Shown: in pieces, positions 35,927 through 44,546 of the stretch
Numbering within the stretch: the stretch's first letter is position 1
Layout of the letters: the number at the start of each line of letters is the position of its first letter
Assembly: GCF_015351075.1 (NCBI RefSeq)
Contig: NZ_JADKRS010000001.1
Span: 930,001-994,000 of the forward strand
Direction: 5' to 3'
From: Clavibacter sp. VKM Ac-2873
GTDB lineage: Bacteria > Actinomycetota > Actinomycetes > Actinomycetales > Microbacteriaceae
DNA length: 64,000 nucleotides
Program-made: the position numbers and the translations under genes
Notes under the pieces: generated by a model
Told to the model about the DNA's origin: nothing
Database searches by the model: none
The model's input: the letters and a program-made list of their open reading frames with translations, nothing else

Positions 35927-37021
35927 CTACTTCGTCAGCGACGAGGGCGACTCGACGGCGATCGAGCCGTCGATGATGCCGGCCTTGATCGTCTCGAGCT
36001 CGCCCGAGAGGTCGGACGGGACCGCGGACTCGTAGTCGTGGAACGGGGCGATGTCCACGCCGCCGTTCTTGAGCGTGCCCACGTAGGGCGTCGCGTCGAA
36101 CTCGCCGTCCGCCGCCGTCTTCACGACGTCCTCGACGCCCGAGTCGATGCCCTTGAGCACCGAGGTGAGGAAGAGGTCCTTGAGGTCGGGCGCGGTCTCG
36201 TACGCGTCGGAGTCGACGCCCACCATCACGACCTTCTTGTCGCTCGAGTCCCGGACCGCCTCGCCGGCGCTGAGGAAGATCGGGCCGCCGACGGGCATGA
36301 TGACGTCCGCGCCCTGGTCGATGAGGGTCTGCGCGGCGGTCTTCGCCGTCTGGTTGGCGACGAACTCGCCCGTGAACGACCCGCTCTGGCTCGCGACGTC
36401 CCAGCCGATGGCCTTGACGTCCTTGCCCTTCTGCTCGTTGAAGTAGTTCACGCCGTCCACGAAGCCGTCCATGAAGATCGTGACCGTCGGGATCTGCAGG
36501 CCGCCGAAGGTGCCGACGGTGCCGGTCTTCGAGTAGGCCGCTGCCGCGTAGCCCGCGAGGAACGCCGCCTCGCTCGTGTTGAAGGTGATGGGCTTGACGT
36601 TGTCCGCGGTGATCTCGGCGTCGTCGATGATGGCGTAGTCGATGTCGGGATTGGCCTTCGCCGCCTCCTCGGTGGCGTCCTTCAGGAGGAACCCGACGGT
36701 GATGATGAGGCCGCAGCCGTTGTCGGCGAGGTTGGTGAGGTTCGGCGCGAAGTCGGTCTCGGAGGCCGACTGGACGGCGTTCGGCGTGGTGAGGCCGAGG
36801 TCCTTCGCCGCCTTGTTCAGGCCCTCGTAGCCGAGCTGGTTGAACGACTTGTCGTCGAAGCCGCCGGAGTCGGAGACCATGCAGGAGACGAGGTCGCTCT
36901 TCGCCTCCCCACCCGCACCTCCCGTCGTCGACTCGGGGGCGGCGCCGCAGCCCGCGAGGATCGCGGTGATGCCGACGGCGGCGAGACCGCCGAGGGCGGC
37001 CTTTCGGGTGGTGATGGTCAC
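35927..37021 (-). CDS. BMP-family nucleoside-binding lipoprotein 1
   Basis: 364 residues from GTG 37021, with TGGAGGCCAC upstream. Signal peptide with lipobox LAGC and lipid-anchored Cys-25. The BMP (PnrA-like) fold shows SDSGGFDDKSFNQLGYEGL, NGCGLIITVGFLL, YAIIDDAE, GTFGGLQIPTVTIFMDGF and GADVIMPVGGP. It captures nucleosides outside the membrane and delivers them to the permeases encoded downstream. It is 150 bases downstream of a paralogue. Purine versus pyrimidine preference unknown. Confidence 0.93.
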   Translation of the reverse strand: MTITTRKAALGGLAAVGITAILAGCGAAPESTTGGAGGEAKSDLVSCMVSDSGGFDDKSFNQLGYEGLNKAAKDLGLTTPNAVQSASETDFAPNLTNLADNGCGLIITVGFLLKDATEEAAKANPDIDYAIIDDAEITADNVKPITFNTSEAAFLAGYAAAAYSKTGTVGTFGGLQIPTVTIFMDGFVDGVNYFNEQKGKDVKAIGWDVASQSGSFTGEFVANQTAKTAAQTLIDQGADVIMPVGGPIFLSAGEAVRDSSDKKVVMVGVDSDAYETAPDLKDLFLTSVLKGIDSGVEDVVKTAADGEFDATPYVGTLKNGGVDIAPFHDYESAVPSDLSGELETIKAGIIDGSIAVESPSSLTK

Positions 37022-37171
37022 TGTGGCCTCCAGATGCAGCCCGGGTCCGCCGGGCGATGTGCGTTCATGTTACCCATGCGCGGGAATGCCTCCCGTGCCC
37101 GGATCGGGGCTCCTGGCGCAATCGTTGCCGATCCGCGACAGGCCCGAAACACCGCGGCAACACGGGCCCTG

Positions 37172-38245
37172 CTAGGGCGTCGAGACCGACTTCACCTGCA
37201 CGTCGCCGGAGACGATCCGGGCCTTGAGGGCGTCGAGCTCGGACTGCAGCTCGGGCGACACCGAAGCGGCGAGGTCGTGGTACTCGGCGAGGCCCACGCC
37301 GCCGTTCGCGAGCGTGCCCACGTAGGGCTCCGAGGAGAAGGTGCCCTTCTGGTCGTCGGCCACGATGTCGACGACGGCCTGGCCGGTGTCCTTCAGCACG
37401 CTCGTCAGCAGGAGCGGCCGGTACTCGGCGGGGAGGGTGTCGTAGCCGTCGTTGTCGACCCAGATCAGCTTGCCGCTGCCGTGCGCGAGGATCGCGGACG
37501 CCGCGCCCTCCCCCACCTGCCCGGCCACCGGCATGATGACGTCCGCGCCCTGGTCGAGCAGGTTCTGCGTGGTGGTCTGGCCCTTCGACACGTCCTCGAA
37601 GTCGCCGGTGAAGGTGCCGTCCTGCTTCGCCGCGTCCCAGCCGAGGGCCTGGACGCTCGTGCCGTGCGCCTGGTTGTACGCCTGGACGCCGTCGACGAAG
37701 CCGTCCATGAAGAGGGTGACGGGCGGCTGGTTCCCGCCGCCGAAGGTCCCGACCTTGCCGGTCTGGCTCACGCCCGCCGCGAGGTAGCCCGCGAGGTAGG
37801 ACGCCTGCGCGGTGTCGAAGACGAGCGGCTTGACGTTGGGGGCGTCGACGACCTCGTCGACGATGGAGAAGTGCACGTCCGGATTCGCGGCCGCGGCCGC
37901 CGAGGTCGCCTCCGCCAGCTCGTAGCCGACGGTGAGGATGAAGCCGCAGCCCGTGCCCACCGCCTGCTCCACGTTCGGGGCGAGGTCGGTCTCCGAGGTG
38001 GAGACGAGGACGTCGGCCTGGATCCCCAGCTCCTGCTCCGCGCGCTGGAGGCCCTCCCAGCTCGACTGGTTGAAGGAGCGGTCCTGCAGTCCTCCCGAGT
38101 TGGTGACCATGCGGGCGCAGTAGTCGCTCGCGGCGGCCGAGGTGGCGCCGGGCTCGGGGGCGGCACCGCACCCGGCGAGGGCCGCGGAGGTCAGGAGGGC
38201 GATGGGCAGGATGGCGGCGCGGACGGCGCGGCGGGTGCGGGGCAT
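37172..38245 (-). CDS. BMP-family nucleoside-binding lipoprotein 2
   Basis: 357 residues from ATG 38245. Lipobox LAGC with Cys-26. It parallels the adjacent lipoprotein along its length: TNSGGLQDRSFNQSSWEGL, CGFILTVGYEL, FSIVDEV, GTFGGGNQPPVTLFMDGFVDGV and GADVIMPVAGQ, yet identity is clearly well below complete, indicating an old duplication. Here the metal- or ligand-proximal FDDKSF is LQDRSF. It has its own leaderless-type promoter, so it can be expressed separately from the first copy. Confidence 0.93.
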   Translation of the reverse strand: MPRTRRAVRAAILPIALLTSAALAGCGAAPEPGATSAAASDYCARMVTNSGGLQDRSFNQSSWEGLQRAEQELGIQADVLVSTSETDLAPNVEQAVGTGCGFILTVGYELAEATSAAAAANPDVHFSIVDEVVDAPNVKPLVFDTAQASYLAGYLAAGVSQTGKVGTFGGGNQPPVTLFMDGFVDGVQAYNQAHGTSVQALGWDAAKQDGTFTGDFEDVSKGQTTTQNLLDQGADVIMPVAGQVGEGAASAILAHGSGKLIWVDNDGYDTLPAEYRPLLLTSVLKDTGQAVVDIVADDQKGTFSSEPYVGTLANGGVGLAEYHDLAASVSPELQSELDALKARIVSGDVQVKSVSTP

Positions 38246-38251
38246 CCACGG

Positions 38252-38257
38252 AATCTA
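38252..38257 (-). promoter_or_regulatory. candidate leaderless -10 for BMP lipoprotein 2
   Basis: On the minus strand TAGATT ends six bases before ATG 38245, identical in sequence and spacing to the add promoter element, suggesting a common promoter class for the nucleoside genes. Confidence 0.55.
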
Positions 38258-38319
38258 ACGGCGGCGCTCCGGACCCCCTCCGGCCGCGGAGAGCGCCCGA
38301 GGGGTTCGTTACCCCTTCG

Positions 38320-39441
38320 TTACAGGACGTCCGTCCCGCCGCTGAGCTTGAGCGCGTCCACCACGCTCTTGACGCGCTGGGCGTTCTCCTTCGTCGTGAC
38401 GAGGAGCGCGTCGGGGGTGTCCACCACGACGATGTCACGGACGCCGATGAGGCTGATCACGCGCTTGCTGTTCGCCACCACGATGCCGCTCGACGCGTCG
38501 GACAGGACGCGCGCGTCCTCGCCGAGGATCACGAGGTCGGACTTGCGGCCGCTCGAGTGCATCTTGGCGACGGAGGCGAAGTCGCCCACGTCGTCCCAGG
38601 CGAAGCGGCCGGGGATCACGGCGAGCGCGCCCCGGGCGGCGGCCGGCTCGGCGACCGCGTAGTCGATCGCGATCTTCTTGAGGTTCGGCCACACGCGGTC
38701 GACGACGAGTCCGCGGTCGGCGGTGTCCCAGGCCTCGGCGAGCTCGAGCACGCCCTTCAGCAGCTCGGGCTCGGTGCGGCCGAGCTCCTCGAGCAGCCGG
38801 TCGGCGCGCGCGATGAACATGCCCGCGTTCCAGAGGTGCGTGCCGCCCTTCACGTAGCCGCGGGCGACGCCGATGCTCGGCTTCTCCACGAACGACGCCA
38901 CCTCGAGGGCGTGCGGGGCGCCGGGGATGCTGAGCGCCTTGCCGGTGTGGATGTAGCCGAAGCCGGTCGCGGGCTCCGTGGGCGTGATCCCGATGGTGGT
39001 GATGTAGCCGGCGTCGGCGGCGATGACGGCCTCGCGCACGGTGTCGCGGAAGCGGTCCGGGTCGGCGATGACGTGGTCGGCCGCGAACGAGCCGATGATG
39101 ACGCCCGGCTCCCGGCGCTCCAGGATGGCCGCCGCGAGCGCGATGGCCGCCGTGCTGTCGCGCCCCTCGCTCTCGAGGACCACGTTCGGGTCCTCGAGCT
39201 CGGGCAGCTGGGCCTCGACGGCGGCACGGTGAGCGCGCCCGGTGACGACCATGATCCGGTCCTCACCGGACAGCGGCGCCAGGCGCTCCCATGTGTCGCG
39301 GAGCAGCGTGCGGCCGGATCCGGTGAGGTCGTGGAGGAACTTCGGGGCGTCCGCGCGGGACAGCGGCCAGAGCCGGGAACCCACGCCCCCCGCGGGGATC
39401 ACGCTGTAGAAACGGGAGATCGCGCTCGTCTGCTCGGTCAT
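38320..39441 (-). CDS. manC: mannose-1-phosphate guanylyltransferase
   Basis: 373 residues. Makes GDP-mannose from mannose-1-phosphate and GTP. PAGGVGSRLWPLSRADAPKFL near 16-36 is the nucleotidyltransferase signature loop, FVEKPS and GTHLWNAGMFIARADRLL are sugar-site motifs, and PGRFAWDDVGDF follows. No C-terminal isomerase domain is fused, so it is monofunctional. It is divergent from an MgtA-like mannosyltransferase that probably uses its product. Confidence 0.94.
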   Translation of the reverse strand: MTEQTSAISRFYSVIPAGGVGSRLWPLSRADAPKFLHDLTGSGRTLLRDTWERLAPLSGEDRIMVVTGRAHRAAVEAQLPELEDPNVVLESEGRDSTAAIALAAAILERREPGVIIGSFAADHVIADPDRFRDTVREAVIAADAGYITTIGITPTEPATGFGYIHTGKALSIPGAPHALEVASFVEKPSIGVARGYVKGGTHLWNAGMFIARADRLLEELGRTEPELLKGVLELAEAWDTADRGLVVDRVWPNLKKIAIDYAVAEPAAARGALAVIPGRFAWDDVGDFASVAKMHSSGRKSDLVILGEDARVLSDASSGIVVANSKRVISLIGVRDIVVVDTPDALLVTTKENAQRVKSVVDALKLSGGTDVL

Positions 39442-39447
39442 GCGCCC

Positions 39448-39453
39448 ACACTA
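39448..39453 (-). promoter_or_regulatory. candidate leaderless -10 for manC
   Basis: On the minus strand TAGTGT ends six bases before ATG 39441. The divergent partner gene has a matching element at 39546-39551. Confidence 0.45.
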
Positions 39454-39545
39454 TCGGCACCCTGCACGACCACCGGATGCGCCGAGTTCACGCGCCCGCA
39501 ACGGGCCGTTCACGGCGCCGCGGCGACGGCGACGGCGCCCGTGCC

Positions 39546-39551
39546 TAGCGT
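39546..39551 (+). promoter_or_regulatory. candidate leaderless -10 for the mannosyltransferase gene
   Basis: TAGCGT ends seven bases before ATG 39559. Both genes of this divergent pair thus appear leaderless and share a 117-base region. Confidence 0.45.
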
Positions 39552-39558
39552 CAGGGGC

Positions 39559-40734
39559 ATGCGCGTAGCCGTCGTCAGCGAGAGCTTCCTCCCCACCGTC
39601 AACGGCGTCACCACGAGCGTCTGCCGGGTGCTCGAGCACCTGAGGGACCGGGGGCACCAGGCCATCGTGATCGCGCCGGACGCCGGCGCCCCGTCCGAGT
39701 TCGCGGGGTTCCCCGTCCACGGCGTGCCCGCCTTCGCCTACCGGCAGTTCCCGGTCGGGATCCCCAACCCCCAGGTGCTGCGCCTCCTCACCGACTTCGC
39801 GCCCGACGTGCTGCACGCCGCCTCCCCGCTCTTCCTCGGCGCGCAGGCCATCGCGGCCGCGACGCGCATCGACACCCCGTCCGTCGCCGTGTTCCAGACC
39901 GACGTGGCGGGCTACGCGCGTCGGAACCGCCTCGCCGCGACCGCGCCCTACGTGTGGCGGCTCGTGCGGTGGATCCACCAGGGGGCCGATCTGACCCTCG
40001 CGCCCTCGAGCGCCGCCGCGGCGGACCTGGCGGCCGCGGGCGTCGAGCGCGTCGCCCGATGGGGCCGCGGCGTCGACCTCGACCGCTACCACCCGCGCAA
40101 CCGGGCGATGGAGGACGCTGTCGCGCTCCGGCACCGCGTCGCCCCGGGCGGCGAGACGGTCGTCGGCTACGTCGGCCGCATCGCGCCTGAGAAGCAGCTC
40201 GAGCGACTGCAGGCCCTCCGCGGGATCCGCGGCGTGCGCTTCCTCATCGCCGGCGACGGCCCGAGCCAGGCGTCGGCCCGCCGCGCGCTCGCCGGCATGC
40301 CCGTGACGTGGCTCGGCCGTGTCGGCGGCCGCGGGCTCGCGGCCGCGTACGCCGCCATGGACGTCTTCGTGCACACCGGCACCGAGGAGACGTTCGGCCA
40401 GACCGTGCAGGAGGCGCACGCGTCCGGGCTCCCCGTCGTCGCGCCGCACGCCGGCGGTCCCATCGACCTCGTGGCGCACGGCACCGACGGGTTCCTCTTC
40501 GACCCCGCGTCCCCCCGCGACGCGCACATGCGGCGGCTCGTCGACGAGCTCGTCGCGAGCGAGCCCATGCGGCTGCGGATGGGCGAGGCCGGCCGCCGCG
40601 CGGTCCTCGGCCGGTCGTGGGCCACCATCGGCGACGAGCTCATCGGCCACTACGGCCGCGCCGTCTCTGCCCGCCGCTCGGCGCTCCCGGCCGCGGATCC
40701 GGCCGGCGCCGGCCCCGTCCCCGTCATCGCCTGA
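39559..40734 (+). CDS. GT4 mannosyltransferase, MgtA/PimB-like
   Basis: 391 residues from ATG 39559. MRVAVVSESFLPTVNGVTTSV closely fits the opening of actinobacterial GDP-mannose-dependent alpha-mannosyltransferases such as mycobacterial MgtA. GRIAPEKQLERLQAL begins the donor domain and EETFGQTVQEAHASGLPVV carries the EX7E motif. It likely mannosylates a membrane glycolipid (lipomannan type). The divergent GDP-mannose synthase gene supports the donor. Acceptor is inferred from relatives only. Confidence 0.88.
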   Translation: MRVAVVSESFLPTVNGVTTSVCRVLEHLRDRGHQAIVIAPDAGAPSEFAGFPVHGVPAFAYRQFPVGIPNPQVLRLLTDFAPDVLHAASPLFLGAQAIAAATRIDTPSVAVFQTDVAGYARRNRLAATAPYVWRLVRWIHQGADLTLAPSSAAAADLAAAGVERVARWGRGVDLDRYHPRNRAMEDAVALRHRVAPGGETVVGYVGRIAPEKQLERLQALRGIRGVRFLIAGDGPSQASARRALAGMPVTWLGRVGGRGLAAAYAAMDVFVHTGTEETFGQTVQEAHASGLPVVAPHAGGPIDLVAHGTDGFLFDPASPRDAHMRRLVDELVASEPMRLRMGEAGRRAVLGRSWATIGDELIGHYGRAVSARRSALPAADPAGAGPVPVIA

Positions 40735-40759
40735 CGGGGTCGCCGAGGGCGCCCGACGC

Positions 40760-40774
40760 TTAGGGTGCCCTAAC
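40760..40774. promoter_or_regulatory. DtxR/IdeR-like iron box upstream of sdhC
   Basis: TTAGGGTGCCCTAAC: 6-bp arms around TG form a near-perfect palindrome. Against the corynebacterial iron-box consensus beginning TTAGGTTAGSCTAAC it matches 12 of the first 15 positions; the last four positions of the 19-base consensus do not match. It lies just upstream of the sdh -10 candidate. Confidence 0.5.
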
Positions 40775-40797
40775 GGGTGATCGCCGGGAGCCGCCCG

Positions 40798-40803
40798 TAG
40801 ACT
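40798..40803 (+). promoter_or_regulatory. candidate -10 element of sdhCDAB
   Basis: TAGACT in CCCGTAGACTCG, 71 bases before the sdhC GTG. The iron-box palindrome ends 24 bases upstream and would overlap or adjoin the -35 region. Confidence 0.4.
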
Positions 40804-40874
40804 CGACGGCGACGCGCAATGTCGGCGCGAAGGCGCTCCGCCCACGGGGTACCAGCATCAGGGAGGGTCGTTCC

Positions 40875-41309
40875 GTGTCCATCAAGACGGCAGGAACCAG
40901 CGAACCGCACATCGCTCGCGCACCGAAGGTCCCCGCGGGGACGCTGTACCGGGGCCGCGAGGGCATGTGGTCATGGGTGCTGCACCGCATCACCGGCGTG
41001 TCCATCTTCTTCTTCCTCCTCGTGCACGTGCTCGACACGAGCCTCATCCGCGTGAGCCCCGAGGCGTACAACGCGGTCATCGGCACCTACAAGAACCCGA
41101 TCATGGGCATCGGCGAGGTCGCCCTCGTCGGCGCCATCGGGTTCCACGCGCTCAACGGGCTGCGCATCATCCTCATCGACTTCTGGCGCTTCGGCGCCAA
41201 GCACCAGCGGCTCATGTTCTACGTGGTCATCGGGCTGTGGGTCGTCCTCATGGCCGGCTTCGTGCCGCGCCACCTCCTCAACGTCTTCAGCGAAGCGGGA
41301 TGGATCTGA
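40875..41309 (+). CDS. sdhC: succinate dehydrogenase cytochrome b subunit
   Basis: 144 residues from GTG 40875 with GGGAGGG upstream. Membrane anchor of complex II. YRGREGMWSWVLHRITGVSIFFFLLVHVLDTSLI contains the conserved Ser/Arg/His (quinone site and heme-ligand region), followed by two more helices at about 70-95 and 110-130. First gene of sdhCDAB. Contains three predicted membrane helices, normal for the family. Confidence 0.94.
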   Translation: MSIKTAGTSEPHIARAPKVPAGTLYRGREGMWSWVLHRITGVSIFFFLLVHVLDTSLIRVSPEAYNAVIGTYKNPIMGIGEVALVGAIGFHALNGLRIILIDFWRFGAKHQRLMFYVVIGLWVVLMAGFVPRHLLNVFSEAGWI

Positions 41310-41311
41310 TC

Positions 41312-41776
41312 ATGAGCGACATCGCACAGCAGGTGAGCATCGAGCGTCCCCGCCAGCCCCGGCAGCCGCGCAAGCAGGGCGGCGTCAACTGGGAGAAGTG
41401 GGGCTGGATGTACATGCGCGCCTCGGGCGTCGTGCTCGTCGTGCTCATCTTCGGCCACCTCTACGTCAACCTCATCCAGGGCGAGGGCATCAAGGCCATC
41501 GACTTCGCGTTCGTGGGCGGCAAGCTCTCCGACCCGTTCTGGAAGGTCTGGGACATCGCGCTGCTCTGGCTCGCGGTCATCCACGGCGCCAACGGCATGC
41601 GCACCCTCGTGAACGACTACGCGGCCTCGCCCCGCACCCGCACGATCCTCAAGGGCGCGCTCGTCACGTCCACGGTCGTCCTGCTGGTGCTCGGCACGCT
41701 CGTCGTCTTCACCTTCGACCCGTGCCCCGCCGGCCAGCCCGCTGACCTGCTCCCCTCCTTCTGCGGCGACCTGTAG
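41312..41776 (+). CDS. sdhD: succinate dehydrogenase membrane anchor subunit
   Basis: 154 residues from ATG 41312; an ATG at 41300 would overlap the sdhC stop and is possible. Three membrane helices with VLIFGHLYVNLI (heme-ligand His) and LLWLAVIHGANGMRTLVNDYA. A Pro/Arg/Gln-rich N-terminal stretch, RPRQPRQPRKQGG, precedes the first helix. Pairs with SdhC to hold SdhAB at the membrane and pass electrons to quinone. Confidence 0.92.
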   Translation: MSDIAQQVSIERPRQPRQPRKQGGVNWEKWGWMYMRASGVVLVVLIFGHLYVNLIQGEGIKAIDFAFVGGKLSDPFWKVWDIALLWLAVIHGANGMRTLVNDYAASPRTRTILKGALVTSTVVLLVLGTLVVFTFDPCPAGQPADLLPSFCGDL

Positions 41777-41809
41777 TCCGCTTCCCCATCCGCCTCGAGA
41801 AAGAAGCCC

Positions 41810-43633
41810 GTGACCACTGACACCGCGACCCCCGGTTCCGAGCCCTCCGCGAGCACCATCGTGGACGGCGTCCACTACCACCAGTTCGACATCGTGATCG
41901 TGGGTGCGGGCGGCGCCGGCATGCGCGCGGCGATCGAGGCGGGACCGCAGGCGAACACGGCCGTCATCTCCAAGCTCTACCCGACGCGGTCCCACACGGG
42001 CGCGGCGCAGGGCGGCATGGCCGCGGCGCTGGCGAACGTCGAGGAGGACAGCTGGGAGTGGCACACCTTCGACACCGTCAAGGGCGGCGACTACCTCGTC
42101 GACCAGGACGCGGCGGAGATCCTCGCCAAGGAGGCCATCGACGCGGTCATCGACCTCGAGAACATGGGCCTCCCCTTCAACCGCACGCCCGACGGCAAGA
42201 TCGACCAGCGTCGCTTCGGCGGCCACACGGCCGACCACGGCAAGAGCCCCGTCCGCCGGTCCTGCTACGCGGCCGACCGCACGGGCCACATGATCCTGCA
42301 GACGCTGTACCAGAACTGCGTCAAGTTCGGCATCAACTTCTTCAACGAGTTCTACGTGCTCGACCTCGTCATGGCCGAGGTCGACGGCAAGGAGCAGCCC
42401 GCGGGCGTCGTGGCGCTCGAGCTCTCCACGGGCGAGATCCACGTCTTCCAGTCGAAGGCCGTGATCTTCGCGACCGGCGGCTTCGGCAAGATCTACAAGA
42501 CCACGTCCAACGCGCACACCCTCACGGGCGACGGCGTCGGGATCATCTGGCGCAAGGGCCTCCCGCTCGAGGACATGGAGTTCTTCCAGTTCCACCCGAC
42601 CGGGCTCGCGGGGCTCGGCATCCTCCTGTCGGAGGCGGCGCGCGGCGAGGGCGCGATCCTCCGCAACAGCGAGGGCGAGCGCTTCATGGAGCGGTACGCC
42701 CCGACCATCAAGGACCTCGCGCCGCGTGACATCGTCGCCCGGTGCATGGCCACCGAGATCCGCGAGGGCCGGGGAGCGGGACCGAACAAGGACTACGTCT
42801 ACCTCGACATCACGCACCTCGAGCCCGCCGTCATCGACGCGAAGCTCCCGGACATCACGGAGTTCGCACGCACGTACCTCGGCGTCGAGCCGTACACGGA
42901 GCCCGTGCCCGTGCTGCCGACGGCGCACTACGCGATGGGCGGCATCCCCACCAACATCAAGGCCGAGGTCCTCTCCGACAACACGACGGTCGTGCCGGGT
43001 CTCTACGCGGCCGGCGAGTGCGCGTGCGTCTCGGTGCACGGATCCAACCGCCTGGGCACCAACTCGCTCCTCGACATCAACGTGTTCGGCAAGCGCGCGG
43101 GCAACTACGCGGCCGAGTACGTGAAGACGGTCGACTTCACGCCGCTGCCCGCCGACGCGGCCGACTTCGTGAAGGGCCTCGTTGAGGGCGCCCGCAACTC
43201 GAACGGCACCGAGCGGATCTCGACGCTGCGTCGCGAGCTGCAGGAGTCGATGGACCGCAACGCCCAGGTGTTCCGCACCGAGGACACGCTGATCGAGGTC
43301 ACCAAGGTGATCGCCGACCTGCGCGAGCGGTACACGAACATCCAGGTGCAGGACAAGGGCCAGCGCTTCAACACCGACCTGCTCGAGGCCATCGAGCTCG
43401 GGTTCCTGCTCGACCTGGCGGAGGTCGTCGTCTACTCGGCGATGTACCGCAAGGAGAGCCGCGGCGGCCACTTCCGCGAGGACTTCCCCACGCGCGACGA
43501 CGAGAACTACATGGTGCACACCATGGCGTATCTCACCGGCGACGCCCACAGCACGGACGCCGGCGACCACATCAAGCTGAGCACCAAGCCCGTGGTCATC
43601 ACGAACTACCAGCCGATGGAGCGGAAGTACTGA
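41810..43633 (+). CDS. sdhA: succinate dehydrogenase flavoprotein subunit
   Basis: 607 residues from GTG 41810. Oxidises succinate to fumarate with covalent [21 protein letters not shown] is the FAD-binding motif; SHTGAAQGG carries the His that bonds [52 protein letters not shown] and [14 protein letters not shown] form the active site. Full length. It follows the SdhC/D genes, and the fixed C-D-A-B order is common in actinobacteria. Confidence 0.97.
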   Translation: MTTDTATPGSEPSASTIVDGVHYHQFDIVIVGAGGAGMRAAIEAGPQANTAVISKLYPTRSHTGAAQGGMAAALANVEEDSWEWHTFDTVKGGDYLVDQDAAEILAKEAIDAVIDLENMGLPFNRTPDGKIDQRRFGGHTADHGKSPVRRSCYAADRTGHMILQTLYQNCVKFGINFFNEFYVLDLVMAEVDGKEQPAGVVALELSTGEIHVFQSKAVIFATGGFGKIYKTTSNAHTLTGDGVGIIWRKGLPLEDMEFFQFHPTGLAGLGILLSEAARGEGAILRNSEGERFMERYAPTIKDLAPRDIVARCMATEIREGRGAGPNKDYVYLDITHLEPAVIDAKLPDITEFARTYLGVEPYTEPVPVLPTAHYAMGGIPTNIKAEVLSDNTTVVPGLYAAGECACVSVHGSNRLGTNSLLDINVFGKRAGNYAAEYVKTVDFTPLPADAADFVKGLVEGARNSNGTERISTLRRELQESMDRNAQVFRTEDTLIEVTKVIADLRERYTNIQVQDKGQRFNTDLLEAIELGFLLDLAEVVVYSAMYRKESRGGHFREDFPTRDDENYMVHTMAYLTGDAHSTDAGDHIKLSTKPVVITNYQPMERKY

Positions 43634-43691
43634 CCCCCTCAGGTCAGCACCCGCCCGTCACCGCACCACCGATCGGAATAGGACCGCACAC

Positions 43692-44453
43692 GTGAGCACC
43701 GCAACCCTGGACGCGCCCCCCGCGGGAGAGGCCTCGGCCATCCCCACCTTCACGGTGACCCTCATCATCCGCCGGTACCTGCCCGGCCAGGACGCCGAGC
43801 CGAGGTGGGAGGACTTCGACGTCGAGGTGTACCCGACCGACCGCATCCTCGACGCGCTGCACAAGATCAAGTGGGAGCAGGACGGGTCGCTGACCTTCCG
43901 CCGCTCCTGCGCGCACGGCGTGTGCGGATCCGACGCGATGCGCATCAACGGGCGCAACCGCCTGGCCTGCAAGACGCTCATCAAGGACCTCGACATCTCG
44001 CAGCCCATCTACGTGGAGGCCATCAAGGGCCTGCCGCTGGAGAAGGACCTCGTCGTCGACATGGAGCCGTTCTTCGAGTCGTTCCGCGACGTGCAGCCGT
44101 TCCTCATCTCCAACACGAAGCCGGAGAAGGGCAAGGAGCGGATCCAGTCCGCCGCCGAGCGCGCCCGCTTCGACGACACCACGAAGTGCATCCTCTGCGC
44201 CGCGTGCACCTCGTCGTGCCCCGTGTTCTGGACCGACGGCCAGTACTTCGGCCCCGCCGCCATCGTGAACGCGCACCGCTTCATCTTCGACTCGCGCGAC
44301 GAGTCGAACGTGCGCCTCGACATCCTCAACGACAAGGAGGGCGTGTGGCGCTGCCGCACGACCTTCAACTGCTCCGAGGCGTGCCCGCGCGGCATCCAGG
44401 TGACGCAGGCCATCGCCGAGGTCAAGCAGGCGATCATGCGCGGCAAGGCGTAG
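43692..44453 (+). CDS. sdhB: succinate dehydrogenase iron-sulfur subunit
   Basis: 253 residues from GTG 43692. Three cluster sites are visible: the [2Fe-2S] ligands in RRSCAHGVCGSDAM and GRNRLACKTL, then CILCAACTSSCPVF, then CRTTFNCSEACPRGI for the [4Fe-4S] and [3Fe-4S] clusters. It passes electrons from SdhA to the quinone site in SdhC/D. All ligand cysteines are present. Confidence 0.96.
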   Translation: MSTATLDAPPAGEASAIPTFTVTLIIRRYLPGQDAEPRWEDFDVEVYPTDRILDALHKIKWEQDGSLTFRRSCAHGVCGSDAMRINGRNRLACKTLIKDLDISQPIYVEAIKGLPLEKDLVVDMEPFFESFRDVQPFLISNTKPEKGKERIQSAAERARFDDTTKCILCAACTSSCPVFWTDGQYFGPAAIVNAHRFIFDSRDESNVRLDILNDKEGVWRCRTTFNCSEACPRGIQVTQAIAEVKQAIMRGKA

Positions 44454-44477
44454 CACCGACGCTCCCCCGCAGACGCG

Positions 44478-44509
44478 CGGCCCCGCGGCTCCTCGGAGCT
44501 GCGGGGCCG
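44478..44509. terminator. terminator after sdhCDAB
   Basis: CGGCCCCGCGGCTCC pairs with GGAGCTGCGGGGCCG (one G-T pair) around TC, with an outer GCAGACG/CGTCTGC stem at 44469-44475 and 44514-44520. It lies between convergent sdhB and ptsI, so it may serve both. Confidence 0.8.
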
Positions 44510-44546
44510 TCGTCGTCTGCGGGTGCGTCCGGCGCGGGGCTCCGGG

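Noticed and set aside
34529-38662. Open frame of 1377 codons on the plus strand across the nucleoside transporter genes
   Set aside because: It is antisense to four well-supported genes with motifs. Its translation is rich in Arg, Asp, Glu, Val and His without domains, a common artefact of strong G/C third-position bias.
40760-40774. Palindrome upstream of sdhC as a simple transcription terminator for the preceding gene
   Set aside because: The stem is only six base pairs with a two-base centre, too short for a terminator; the sequence and position fit a regulator site better.
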